This document shows positions 8,814 to 16,977 of a stretch of DNA of 64,000 bases, one piece after another; within the stretch, counting starts at the first letter, position 1, and the number at the start of each line of letters is the position of its first letter. Source of the stretch: Salinibacter ruber DSM 13855 (GTDB taxonomy: Bacteria; Bacteroidota; Rhodothermia; Rhodothermales; Salinibacteraceae). The notes beneath the pieces were generated by a model. That model had not been told where the DNA came from. It searched no databases and saw only the letters and a list, made by a program, of their open reading frames with translations. The stretch is taken from assembly GCF_000013045.1 (NCBI RefSeq), contig NC_007677.1, forward strand, positions 682,001 through 746,000, given 5' to 3'. A program made the position numbers and the translations under genes.

Positions 8814-9143
8814 CGGCGCGCCCGATCACGCCCGCGGCGAACAAGATGTAAAACTGCCCCAAAATTTTGGGCATGGGGGAGAATGGAAGCCCTTCGATGC
8901 GGGAAACTGGTGAAACCCCTGCGCCGCGAGACGTACTGATCAATCACGTTTTGTTATTCCCCGGGCCCGAGAACTGTAGCACCCCACGCAGCGGGAAGCC
9001 CCGGGCGTCGCGTGTTACTTTCGTTCGGAGCGGTGCGGCGATACCTAGATGCAGAAAGACTGTGCTTCGTCGCGGGCACCCACGAACGCGCGGCATACCT
9101 TACGTCCTTCGCGTCCTGAACTACGCACTGCGTTCCCGCTTTT
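8814..9143. other. Intergenic region upstream of the spt-like gene
   Basis: This 330-base gap holds the AT-core palindrome at 8858-8871 and a G+C stem between CCCCGGGC near 8958 and GCCCCGGG near 8998. The 3' end (9090-9140) has loosely repeated ACG/GCG words. No reading frame or tRNA was seen. Confidence 0.5.
8858..8871. repeat. 14-bp perfect palindrome CCCAAAATTTTGGG
   Basis: The perfect dyad is at 8858-8871; TGC before it and GCA after it add further near-symmetry (8855-8874). It lies about 45 bases after the DUF5683 stop and about 270 before the spt-like start. It could be an operator or an RNA hairpin; no T-run follows, so it is not a typical terminator. Confidence 0.45.
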
Positions 9144-10457
9144 ATGACGACACCCGATCGCCCCCCCCGCCAGTCCACCCGGCCCGAGGAGCCCGAGCAG
9201 GCGTCTCCCGCCCAGGAAGAGCCGTCTCTGTTTGAGAAGTGCCACCGCTTCTTCGATCCGTCGGGCGACTACGCCAAACTGAAGCAAGCAGACTTGTATC
9301 CCTACTTCCGGCCCATCGAGGAGAGTGAAGGGTCCCGGGCCGTCATGAACGGCGACGAGCTCGTGATGGCAGGATCGAACAACTACCTTGGGCTTACCGC
9401 GGACCCCCGGGTGAAGGAGGCGGCCCAGGAGGCAACGGCCACGTACGGCACCGGCTGTACCGGCAGTCGCTTCCTCAACGGAACGCTCGACCTGCACCTG
9501 GAGCTGGAGGAGAAGCTCGCCGACTTCATGGGGAAGGAGGAGGCCGTGTTGTTCTCCACCGGCTACATGACGAACGAAGGCGTGCTCGAAGCCGTGGCGG
9601 GCCGTGGCGACATCATTTTTTCGGACAAAGACAACCATGCCTGCATCAATGCAGGGGCGCAGAAAAGCCTCGCGGAGACCAAGCGGTACCGTCACAACGA
9701 CTTTGACCACCTCCGCAAAATGCTCAAGCGGGCCCACGAGGAGCGCCCGGACGCAGGCAAGCTCATCGCCACGGACGGCGTCTTCTCCATGAGCGGCAAA
9801 ATTGCGCGGGTGCCCGACCTGCTCGACCTCGCGGACGAGTTCGACGCGGCCCTCATGCTCGACGACGCCCACGCAATTGGGGTCATCGGCGACGGCGGGC
9901 GCGGATCGGCCTCCACGTTCGGCCGCAAGGATGACGTCCACCTCATCACGGGCACCTTTTCCAAGAGCTTTGCCTCCATCGGGGGCTTCTGCGTGGGAGA
10001 CCACGACGTGGTTGAGTACATCCGGCACGAAGCGTCGACCCACGTCTTCAGCGCGTCGATGCCGCCGTCGACCGTGGCCACCGTCCTGAAGTCTCTCGAG
10101 ATTCTTCAGGACGAGCCGGAGCGGCTCGACCGACTGCACGAGATCTCCGACTACATGCGCGACGGGTTCCGCAACCTCGGCTTCGACGTCTGGGAGAGCG
10201 AAACGCCCATCATCCCCGTCGTCATCGGCGACATGGAGCTGTGCTTCCGCTTCTGGCGGGAGCTGATCGACGAGGGGGTCTTCGTCAACGCCGTCGTGCC
10301 GCCCGCCGTGCCGAAGGGGCAGGCCCTCATGCGCACCTCCTACATGGCCACGCACACCGACGAAGAACTCGACCAGATTCTCGACGCCTTTCACAAGGTG
10401 GGCAAGAAGTTGGGCGTGATCGGAACGAACGGCCACGAGGTGCCCGCGGGCGCGTAG
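9144..10457 (+). CDS. spt: Serine palmitoyltransferase-type alpha-oxoamine synthase
   Basis: This is a 437-residue PLP enzyme of the alpha-oxoamine synthase family, which condenses an amino acid with an acyl thioester. Visible motifs are SNNYLGLTADPRV, GTGCTGSRFLNGTLDLHLELE, the PLP-facing DDAHAIGVIG, and the Schiff-base lysine in TGTFSKSFASIGGF. The YPYFRPIE opening and the IIPVVIGD plus ATHTDEELDQ ending fit the Bacteroidota serine palmitoyltransferases better than BioF or KBL. Salinibacter makes capnine-like sulfonolipids, whose synthesis needs the same reaction with cysteate, so the amino acid substrate is open. The first about 30 residues are a polar Pro/Glu-rich extension. A GNAT-like gene follows on the same strand. 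Confidence 0.85.
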   Translation: MTTPDRPPRQSTRPEEPEQASPAQEEPSLFEKCHRFFDPSGDYAKLKQADLYPYFRPIEESEGSRAVMNGDELVMAGSNNYLGLTADPRVKEAAQEATATYGTGCTGSRFLNGTLDLHLELEEKLADFMGKEEAVLFSTGYMTNEGVLEAVAGRGDIIFSDKDNHACINAGAQKSLAETKRYRHNDFDHLRKMLKRAHEERPDAGKLIATDGVFSMSGKIARVPDLLDLADEFDAALMLDDAHAIGVIGDGGRGSASTFGRKDDVHLITGTFSKSFASIGGFCVGDHDVVEYIRHEASTHVFSASMPPSTVATVLKSLEILQDEPERLDRLHEISDYMRDGFRNLGFDVWESETPIIPVVIGDMELCFRFWRELIDEGVFVNAVVPPAVPKGQALMRTSYMATHTDEELDQILDAFHKVGKKLGVIGTNGHEVPAGA

Positions 10458-10571
10458 CCGGTCCCGAACAGCGGCCCCATTCGGCCCGTAATGACGCCGT
10501 CGTTTTCCGATCTGTCGTCGGGAAGCGGCGGCGTTTTCGCATGGCCCTCCCACAGCTCCCGTTCGTCCCGC

Positions 10572-11741
10572 ATGCCGGCCTCGACCTCCGCCGTGACTGT
10601 CCGCCCCGTCGATGGGGGGCGCGACCGGACACGGTTCATCGACGTCCCCTACGATTTCTATCCGGGGCGCTACCCGGAGTGGGTGCCGCCGCTGCGCCGC
10701 GACGTGAAGGACACGCTCGACCCGTCCTCGAACGCGTTCTTCGAACATGGCGACATGCAGCTCTTCCTGGCGGAGGATGCCTCCGGCGCGGTCGTCGGGC
10801 GCATCGCGGGCATCGTCAACGGCATGCACCTGGAGAAGCACGAGGACGGGACCGGGTTCTTTGGCTTCTTCGAGTGCGTGGAGGAGTACGCCGTTGCCGA
10901 GGCGCTCCTCGACGCCGCCGCCGACTGGCTCCGCGAGCAGGGCCTCCGCCGCATGCGCGGCCCGGCCAACCCGTCGCTCAACGACACCGCCGGCCTGCTG
11001 GTGGACGGGTTCGACCGGGCGCCGTCCCTGCTCATGCCCTACAACCCGCCGTACCACGAGGGCTTTCTGGAGCGCTACGGACTGGAGCGGGCGATGACGA
11101 TGTGGGCGTATTACCTCCACAAGAAGTACGCGAAGTACGAGCGGCTGCAGCGCGGCGTGGATCTGGTCAAACGACGCACGCCGGGCCTGTCGCTGCGTAC
11201 GCTCGACATGGACCGCCTCGAAGAGGAGGTGCGCACCGTCCGCGACATCTACAACGACGCGTGGTCCGACAACTGGGGGTTCGTGCCCATGACGGAGGGG
11301 GAGCTCCAGCAGCTCGCCGACGAGCTGAAGCAGATTGTCGACCCGGAGATCGTCTTCTTCGTCGAGCACGAGGGCACGCCGGTCGGCTTCTCCGTCGCGC
11401 TCCCGGACGTGAACCAGGCGCTGCGGCACGTCCCCGATGGGCGCCTCTTCCCGTACGGCGTGCCGTCCGGCCTCACAACGCTGTTCCTCCACATGCAGTA
11501 CGGGGTTCACGAGTGCCGCATGCCGCTCATGGGCATTCGGAAGGACTATCAGGGAAAGGGACTGGATAGCATGCTCGTCCTCGCCACCATCGAGAATGGG
11601 CCGGCGAACGGCTACGCGGCCTGCGAGATGAGCTGGGTCCTCGATACGAACGACCGACTCAAAAACCACGTCGAGTCCCTGGGGGCCGTCGTCGACAAGG
11701 AATACGCGATGTTCGAGACGCCCCTTTCCCAGAACGACTAA
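10572..11741 (+). CDS. Long GNAT-like acyltransferase, possible lipid N-acyltransferase
   Basis: This encodes a 389-residue protein from the Met at 10572 (a start at 10491 would add a Ser-rich, unconserved leader). The C-terminal half carries GNAT features: a strand FFVEHEGTPVGFSVALPDV, then MGIRKDYQGKGLDSMLV (R-x-x-x-x-G-x-G) and EMSWVLDTNDRL. The N-terminal half also has a GNAT-like strand pair (LFLAEDASGAVVGRIAG) and a conserved RGPANPSLND. This long double-GNAT form occurs beside sphingolipid genes; a GNAT-type bacterial ceramide synthase is known in Caulobacter. Position right after the spt-like gene suggests acylation of its product; this is inference. Confidence 0.7.
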   Translation: MPASTSAVTVRPVDGGRDRTRFIDVPYDFYPGRYPEWVPPLRRDVKDTLDPSSNAFFEHGDMQLFLAEDASGAVVGRIAGIVNGMHLEKHEDGTGFFGFFECVEEYAVAEALLDAAADWLREQGLRRMRGPANPSLNDTAGLLVDGFDRAPSLLMPYNPPYHEGFLERYGLERAMTMWAYYLHKKYAKYERLQRGVDLVKRRTPGLSLRTLDMDRLEEEVRTVRDIYNDAWSDNWGFVPMTEGELQQLADELKQIVDPEIVFFVEHEGTPVGFSVALPDVNQALRHVPDGRLFPYGVPSGLTTLFLHMQYGVHECRMPLMGIRKDYQGKGLDSMLVLATIENGPANGYAACEMSWVLDTNDRLKNHVESLGAVVDKEYAMFETPLSQND

Positions 11742-11805
11742 AGACGCGAACGGCCGACTGCACACCGACGCCCGCCCCTCGACCCCGAACGTTGCCCCTC
11801 CGACG

Positions 11806-12504
11806 ATGGACCCCGAATTCGTGTACTTCGACCTCGACGACACACTGCTCGACCACCAGACCGCCGAGCGGAAGGCCTTGGCCGACGTGCGGACCCGCTA
11901 TCTGACTGTCTTCGGCGCCCTCTCGGTCGACGAGCTGCAGGAGACCTACCACACCATCAACGCCCCGCTCTGGCGCCGGTACGCCGACGGGGAGATCGAC
12001 AAGCGGACCGTGCAGCAGCGGCGCTTCGAGGGGCTGCTGGAGGCGGTGGATGCCCCCCACGCCGACGCGACCCTTATCGCCCGGCACTACATGCAGCGCT
12101 ACGCCGAGCATTGGGCCTTTATTCCAGGGGCACGAGAGACGTTTGAGGCCATCGCCGATCGGCACCCGGTGGGCGTCATCACGAACGGCTTCGCCGAGGT
12201 GCAAGAGAAGAAGTTCGATCAGTTTCCCCTGCTTCGCGAGCGGTCCGACGCCCTCGTGATTTGTGAGGACGTCGGCGTCCTCAAGCCCGATCCGGAGGTG
12301 TTCGACCACGCCACGGAGACGGCAGGGGTCGCCTACGAAGACGTGCTCTACGTGGGGGACTCGTACCGGTCCGACGTGGAGGGTGCGGAGCCGGTGGGGT
12401 GGCGGGTGGCGTGGTACGCCCGGAATGGCACCAACGGCCACTCGACGAACGAGCGGGGCTTCACCTTCTCGGACTGGGGCGACCTGCGCGCCCGGGTGCT
12501 CTAG
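11806..12504 (+). CDS. HAD-family hydrolase, YjjG/haloacid dehalogenase type
   Basis: This is a 232-residue HAD subfamily IA phosphatase. Motif I is FDLDDTLLDH (nucleophile Asp), motif II is VITNGF, motif III the Lys in CEDVGVLKPDPEVF, and motif IV VLYVGDSYRSDVEGA. The helical cap domain lies between motifs I and II. YjjG-type proteins are nucleotidases of broad specificity; the real substrate cannot be read from sequence. The stop is one base away from the stop of the convergent rhomboid gene, so the two transcripts must overlap at their 3' ends. Confidence 0.88.
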   Translation: MDPEFVYFDLDDTLLDHQTAERKALADVRTRYLTVFGALSVDELQETYHTINAPLWRRYADGEIDKRTVQQRRFEGLLEAVDAPHADATLIARHYMQRYAEHWAFIPGARETFEAIADRHPVGVITNGFAEVQEKKFDQFPLLRERSDALVICEDVGVLKPDPEVFDHATETAGVAYEDVLYVGDSYRSDVEGAEPVGWRVAWYARNGTNGHSTNERGFTFSDWGDLRARVL

Positions 12505-12505
12505 G

Positions 12506-13147
12506 CTACCCGAGAAGCTGCCGGAACGACTCCAGAAAGACCTGTACGGAGCGCGGCTCCAGGAGGATCGTGAGCGCGACGCCCGCGAGTGCGCCCCCCA
12601 CGTGGGCCTCGTGCGCAATCCAGTCGCCCACGCTGCCGCGCGCACCGCCGCGGCTGTCACCTCCCATGGCGTAGATCGACCCGAACACGTACCCGAACGC
12701 GAACAGGACGGCCGGAATGGGCAGTGCGAAGAACAGGTAGAGGTTGCGAAGCGGAAAGAACACGCAGAACGCGAACACGACCCCGCTGATGGCGCCCGAC
12801 GCCCCGACCGCCGAGTAGTTCGGATCGTCGCGGTGCGCGGCGAACGTAAGGGCGTGGGCCGCGAGCTCGGAGCCGAAGTAGAGCAGCAAGAACGCCCCGA
12901 TCCCCAAGATCCCTTCCAGCAAGGGCCCGAAGAAGTAGAACGTGATCATGTTGAAGGCCAGGTGCGTGCCGCTGGCGTGCACGAAGCCGGCCGTGAGGAA
13001 CCGGTAGCCCTCCCGGTGGGTCCGGATGCGGTGGGGCCGGAACGACAGCTCCCGGAGGAGGGACGGGTCGGTGAAGGCGTACAGACTCACGCCCAGGTTG
13101 GAGAGCAGCAGCGCGAGCGTGATGGGGGCCTGAAGCAGACGCTCCAT
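12506..13147 (-). CDS. Rhomboid-family intramembrane serine protease
   Basis: From the Met at 13147 the protein is 213 residues with about six membrane helices. The catalytic serine lies in GASGAISG and the catalytic histidine in HEAHVGGALAG; the oxyanion-side HxxxN is AGFVHASGTHLAFNM. Rhomboids cut transmembrane substrates in the membrane plane. An upstream ATG (13198) would add 17 residues that are not hydrophobic; the later start gives a normal rhomboid N-terminus. No substrate is suggested by the neighbours. Confidence 0.9.
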   Translation of the reverse strand: MERLLQAPITLALLLSNLGVSLYAFTDPSLLRELSFRPHRIRTHREGYRFLTAGFVHASGTHLAFNMITFYFFGPLLEGILGIGAFLLLYFGSELAAHALTFAAHRDDPNYSAVGASGAISGVVFAFCVFFPLRNLYLFFALPIPAVLFAFGYVFGSIYAMGGDSRGGARGSVGDWIAHEAHVGGALAGVALTILLEPRSVQVFLESFRQLLG

Positions 13148-13286
13148 TCGGGGGACGAGCGGGACGTGGGAGACGAGAAAAGCGGGGGAACTGGACAACG
13201 AAGGGGGAGGGCGGGGGCGGAAATGCGTGCCGACACACCGCAGGGCGTGTGGAGGGCGCTGGAGAAGACGCCCCTCCCGTCACGCC

Positions 13287-13994
13287 TTACGCCGCGACGA
13301 TAGAGACGTGGTTCAGGAGCGACTCGAAGATGAGCCGGCCGTCGTCTCCCCCGAGCAGCGACTCTACGCACCGCTCCGGATGGGGCATGAGGCCGCACAC
13401 GTTGCCCGCCTCGTTGACGAGGCCGGCGATGCCGTGGACCGAGCCGTTCGGGTTGGCCTCGTCGGTGACCGCGCCGTCCGCCGTGGAGTAGCGGAGGAGC
13501 ACCTGGTCGTTGGCCTCGATGCGGGCGAGCACATCCTCGTCGGCGTAGTAGCGGCCCTCGCCGTGGGAGACCGGAATCGTGATGACCTGGCCCTCCGTCA
13601 GGGCGTTCGTGAAGGGCGTGCCGGCGTTTTCGACGCGGAGCGGCGTGTCCTTGCAGACGAAGCGGAGCGACTCGTTGCGCATGAGGGTGCCGGGGAGGAG
13701 CCCCGCTTCGCAGAGGACCTGAAAGCCGTTGCAGATGCCGAATACGAGCCCGCCGTCCTCGGCGAACCGCACCACGTCCTGCATGATGGGCGAGAAGCGC
13801 GCAACCGCGCCGGACCGCAGATAGTCACCGTACGAGAACCCGCCCGGCACGATCACCACGTCCACGTCCCCGAGCGACGCCTCCTCGTGCCAGATGAAGC
13901 GCGCCTCCTGGTCGAAGACGTCGTGGGCGGCATGGTAGGCGTCGTGGTCACAGTTCGACCCCGGAAAGACGACGACACCGAAGCGGGCAGACAT
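13287..13994 (-). CDS. purQ: Phosphoribosylformylglycinamidine synthase, glutaminase subunit
   Basis: This is a 235-residue class I glutamine amidotransferase. PurQ releases ammonia from glutamine for PurL in step four of purine synthesis. The opening [28 protein letters not shown], the nucleophile Cys in [10 protein letters not shown], a HGEGRYY motif and the C-terminal catalytic His in MPHPER are all present. purL and purS are not nearby, so the purine genes are scattered. A 96-base gap separates it from the acyl-CoA dehydrogenase gene on the same strand. Confidence 0.96.
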   Translation of the reverse strand: MSARFGVVVFPGSNCDHDAYHAAHDVFDQEARFIWHEEASLGDVDVVIVPGGFSYGDYLRSGAVARFSPIMQDVVRFAEDGGLVFGICNGFQVLCEAGLLPGTLMRNESLRFVCKDTPLRVENAGTPFTNALTEGQVITIPVSHGEGRYYADEDVLARIEANDQVLLRYSTADGAVTDEANPNGSVHGIAGLVNEAGNVCGLMPHPERCVESLLGGDDGRLIFESLLNHVSIVAA

Positions 13995-14090
13995 GAGGAA
14001 GCAGGGCGGTGGGCAAACAAGAGGATGAACAGGGGCCGCAGAGGGGGCCGCGTCCGGCTTTCAAAATCCGCAGCGGCACGCGGGTTGGGG

Positions 14091-15626
14091 CTACGCCTTC
14101 ACGAAGTCGAGCCACGCGCTTCCCTCCACGTAGTCGTCGATCACAGACGGCGTTTGTGAGCGTCCGTACGAGGCGAGCAGGCGTTCGACCTTCTCCTGGA
14201 ACGACTGCAGGCAGTTGGAGATCAGGTCGCTCCGGAAGCCCCGATCGCCGAGCTCGATGACCATCTCCATCGTGACGACGCGCCCCAGGACGCGCCCCAG
14301 GTCCACGAGCTTGCGCTGCGGAAGCGACTGGTCGACCTCAAAGTCGAGCGCCCCGGAGAAGTAATCGGTTGCACGGGCCGTCAGGTCGTGGTCCTCCAGG
14401 AACGAGCGGAGGTTGCGCTCCTTCGCCTGGCGCATGGACTTGAGAATCGACTCCGTAATTTGCTGGTAGAGGACGTCGTTCGAGCCCTCGAAGATCTGGA
14501 ACGGGCGGCTGTCGACCACCGAGCGGCCGGCCACGTGGTCGAGCCGGTAGCCCTTGCCCCCGGTCAGCTGCAGGAGCGACTGGGCGGCGTTCTGCATGAG
14601 GTCCGTCACCACCGTCTTGGTGGCGTTGGCCGAGAGGGCCTTTCCGGCAAGGTTGTTGTCGGTATGGGCGTGTTCACTGGTGTGGAGGCACATGGCCGAG
14701 CACGCCGTGTAGGCGGCCTGGATGTCCGCCACGCGGCGCTGCACCTGGTCGTACTCGAGGAGCGACTTGCCGCCCACGAAGCGTTCCTTGCAGTGCGCCA
14801 GCGCCTCGTCGAGAATGCGCTGGAGGAAGCCCATGCCCATCCCCGGAAACTCGATCCGGCTCCGGTGCAGGGTGTCGAGCATCATCTTGATGCCCGTACT
14901 CTTGGGCTGGAGACGATGCTTTGCGGGCACCTGAATGTCGACGTGGTTGCGCCCGTACGGAATCATGTAGAGGCCGAGGTTCTCGTAGAACTCCTCGACC
15001 TCGATCATCTGCTCGGGCTGGTTCATGTCGGCGACGAAGAAGTCGATGTCGCGCCCCAGGTCGCCGTCGGCGCCCTGGCGCCGGGCCGTGACGAGCCAGA
15101 AGTCGGCCCAGCCCGTGAGGCCGGCCCAGTGCTTCGTGCCCGTGAGGTGGTAGTCGCCGTCCCCTGTCTCCGTGTAGGACGTCTCCATGCTGAGGGCGTC
15201 GGTCCCGTAGTCCGGCTCCGTAATCATGAGCCCCCCCAGGTTCTTTTCCTCAATGAAGCGCTCAAAAACCGGGGGCTTGATGGACTCGGCGCCGTACTTC
15301 GTAAGGGGCTGAAGGAACAGGGCGCCGTTGATGCCCAGGGTGAGGGAGAGGGCGAGCGACTCGTAGGAGGCCGTGGCGAGGATGGACTGGCACTCGTGCA
15401 CGTGGCCGCCCCGTCCCCCGTACTCCTCGGGGATAAAGACCGAGAGCGGAGTCATCGACTGAATTTCCCGCATCATGAACGGCGGGAGGCCGCGTTGGGT
15501 GCTGACCGCATCGAAGTCGCCGCGCATGCGGAAGACCTTGTGGAGCTTCTTCTGGAAGGCGTCCCGGAACGTCTCGAATTCGACGGAGGTCCCGAGGTCC
15601 TCGGACAGGTAGGAGGCGATGCTCAT
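14091..15626 (-). CDS. Acyl-CoA dehydrogenase family protein
   Basis: This is a 511-residue flavoprotein of the acyl-CoA dehydrogenase fold, longer than the usual 380-400 residues because of an extra C-terminal helical part. Visible features are IPEEYGGRGG, a GGLMITEPDYGTDA segment (the FAD-binding E-x-x-x-G-T/S region), LTGTKHWAGLTGWADFWLV, and the C-terminal GGKGYRLDHVAGRS plus QIFEGSNDVLYQQ, where the Glu matches the usual catalytic-base region. It would oxidise an acyl-CoA and pass electrons to ETF; chain length is not predictable. No other beta-oxidation gene is adjacent. Confidence 0.87.
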   Translation of the reverse strand: MSIASYLSEDLGTSVEFETFRDAFQKKLHKVFRMRGDFDAVSTQRGLPPFMMREIQSMTPLSVFIPEEYGGRGGHVHECQSILATASYESLALSLTLGINGALFLQPLTKYGAESIKPPVFERFIEEKNLGGLMITEPDYGTDALSMETSYTETGDGDYHLTGTKHWAGLTGWADFWLVTARRQGADGDLGRDIDFFVADMNQPEQMIEVEEFYENLGLYMIPYGRNHVDIQVPAKHRLQPKSTGIKMMLDTLHRSRIEFPGMGMGFLQRILDEALAHCKERFVGGKSLLEYDQVQRRVADIQAAYTACSAMCLHTSEHAHTDNNLAGKALSANATKTVVTDLMQNAAQSLLQLTGGKGYRLDHVAGRSVVDSRPFQIFEGSNDVLYQQITESILKSMRQAKERNLRSFLEDHDLTARATDYFSGALDFEVDQSLPQRKLVDLGRVLGRVVTMEMVIELGDRGFRSDLISNCLQSFQEKVERLLASYGRSQTPSVIDDYVEGSAWLDFVKA

Positions 15627-15954
15627 TGTACTGGGGTCTCAAGGAGACAGTGGGCCCGAATTGAGGGCCGTGACAGAGTGTGGTTGTTGCGTTGTCGCCC
15701 TACCGCAACGAGCATACAATGCAAAAGATCGACCGCAGAGGAGCAATCTGCAAACGAAGCTGCAACAAATCGCCGGGGGAGGCCGAGGAAAAAGGCAAGT
15801 TCCGGGTTTGCGTCCCCGATGCCACGAGGCACGACACCGAAAGGTCAAGACGGAGGATGGACAAAAACACGAAGAGGAGGAAGGCCGAGGCAATCTCGAC
15901 CTCCCTCCTCTCAAGACGCACGATGGCGGGGAGCTGTGCCGGAACGATCCCCGA
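15627..15954. other. Intergenic region between ssb and the acyl-CoA dehydrogenase gene
   Basis: This 328-base stretch is richer in A than its surroundings. It holds the ssb terminator (15862-15910). The rest probably carries the leftward promoter for the acyl-CoA dehydrogenase gene, but no convincing -35/-10 pair stands out. No reading frame is supported. Confidence 0.5.
15862..15910 (-). terminator. Rho-independent terminator of ssb
   Basis: On the minus strand, a 16-bp stem (15910-15895 with 15889-15874, two G-U pairs) closes a five-base loop. It is followed by TTCGTGTTTTTG, with the five-T run at 15867-15863. It lies 45 bases after the ssb stop. Confidence 0.8.
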
Positions 15955-16461
15955 CTAGAACGGAAGATCATCGTCCGGCTCGAATGTGTCCTCGTCCTCG
16001 CCCCCGGAGGACGCCTGCTGCCCAGGCTGCGGACCGGAAGAGCCGGCGGGCTGCTCCTGGCGGGTTTGGTCCAGGGATTCGTCCCCACGGGTCTGGTCGA
16101 AGCCGTCCATGTCCGCCCCGCCCTGGCGATTGCTGTCGAGGAACATCATCTCTTGGGCCTTCACCTCCGTCGAGTAGCGCGTGTTGTTGTCGCGGTCCTC
16201 CCAAGAGCGGGTTTGGAGCTTGCCCTCGAAGTAGACCTGGGAGCCCTTGTCAAGGTACTCGTTGCAGATCTCTCCGAGCCGCCCCCACGCCACGACGTCG
16301 TGCCACTCGGTGTTTTGCACCTCATTGCCGTCGCTATCGGTGTAGGTTTCGTTGGTCGCGAGCGACATGTTGCAGACAGCCGTCCCGCTGCCGGTGTACC
16401 GCAGTTCGGGATCGTCGCCGAGGTTGCCGATGAGAATGACCTTGTTGACTCCGCGTGCCAT
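15955..16461 (-). CDS. ssb: Single-stranded DNA-binding protein
   Basis: From the ATG at 16461 the protein is 168 residues. AGGTGG lies about 5 bases before this ATG; an upstream GTG would overlap it. The OB fold spans about residues 1-110 ([22 protein letters not shown], then [18 protein letters not shown], then [16 protein letters not shown]). A Gly/Gln-rich flexible linker leads to the acidic tip DDDLPF, the docking peptide for repair and replication partners. It is flanked by a strong terminator and by a likely promoter at 16534-16562. Confidence 0.97.
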   Translation of the reverse strand: MARGVNKVILIGNLGDDPELRYTGSGTAVCNMSLATNETYTDSDGNEVQNTEWHDVVAWGRLGEICNEYLDKGSQVYFEGKLQTRSWEDRDNNTRYSTEVKAQEMMFLDSNRQGGADMDGFDQTRGDESLDQTRQEQPAGSSGPQPGQQASSGGEDEDTFEPDDDLPF

Positions 16462-16533
16462 GATGACCACCTAGCCGTATTGTTCGAAGATCGATGAGTG
16501 CCCGCGCCCCCGTACGGTCCCGTGTCGGGATTC

Positions 16534-16562
16534 TCTATACGACGAGCCGCGAAAAGTGTCCC
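16534..16562 (-). promoter_or_regulatory. Candidate ssb promoter
   Basis: On the minus strand GGGACA (16562-16557) and TATAGA (16539-16534) are 17 bases apart, about 73 bases before the ssb start. The -10 matches the sigma70 consensus well and the -35 in four of six positions. Confidence 0.35.
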
Positions 16563-16649
16563 GGGACGGTGCTGCGGTACGGGCGAACGCCAAAAGAAGA
16601 GCACGAACCCTTGTTCGTTCCACAGACACACGGACGGCCTGTACCATAA

Positions 16650-16668
16650 CTTTTGTGCCAAACAAAAG
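16650..16668. repeat. Perfect 7-bp inverted repeat CTTTTGT-5-ACAAAAG
   Basis: CTTTTGT (16650-16656) and ACAAAAG (16662-16668) flank GCCAA. It is an AT-rich island in G+C-rich sequence about 190 bases upstream of ssb. It looks like a protein-binding dyad rather than a terminator. Confidence 0.4.
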
Positions 16669-16732
16669 AAATGCCTGGGGCCGTCCCGGCGCTTGCAGGC
16701 GCTTCGGTGCCGCCCGCGGCCCCCCTCACAAC

Positions 16733-16779
16733 AAAAAAAGCCGGGCAGATGCGCTCACCCAAAGACGCACCTGCCCGGC
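16733..16779 (-). terminator. Strong rho-independent terminator
   Basis: On the minus strand a 14-position stem (16779-16766 with 16753-16740, one A-C mismatch) with a 12-base loop is followed by seven T (16739-16733). The nearest upstream gene on this strand, the alpha/beta hydrolase gene, stops at 16978. The transcript would therefore carry about 200 untranslated bases, or a separate small RNA ends here. Confidence 0.85.
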
Positions 16780-16977
16780 AAGGATGGAGGCCTCCTAGGG
16801 ACTGTAACGTCCCGCACAACGTGACCGCGCACGCGACCGACGCTGTGTCGTAGAGAGCCTGCAATGTGTGTGCCAGGCAGGAATCGGTCGGCGCTTCTGC
16901 GGATGAGCGCCGCCTACAGGGGGGACGGCGTGCGCTTCGCCACACAGCTGTCCGGCCGATTGGACAGCGCGGGCCCC
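16780..16977 (-). other. Hairpin-rich untranslated region, possible small RNA
   Basis: Between the hydrolase stop and the terminator at 16733-16779 there is no credible reading frame, but several compact stems occur. Examples are GCTGTCC/GGACAGC (16947-16953 with 16962-16968), GGCGC/GCGCC near 16890-16915 and GGGAC/GTCCC near 16798-16813. No match to tmRNA, RNase P, SRP RNA or 6S RNA was recognised. It may be a structured 3' UTR or a separate RNA. Confidence 0.35.

Noticed and set aside
8895-8945. GGGAAACTGGTGAAACCCC at 8901-8919 resembles the GGGAA/GGTG core of a cobalamin riboswitch.
   Set aside because: No B12 box (AGCCAGGAGACC-like) follows, the stems around the core do not pair convincingly, and the downstream gene is not a usual B12 target.
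16736-16977. 6S, SRP, RNase P or tmRNA in the structured gap before ssb.
   Set aside because: None of the conserved core sequences of these RNAs could be found, and the lengths do not fit RNase P or tmRNA.
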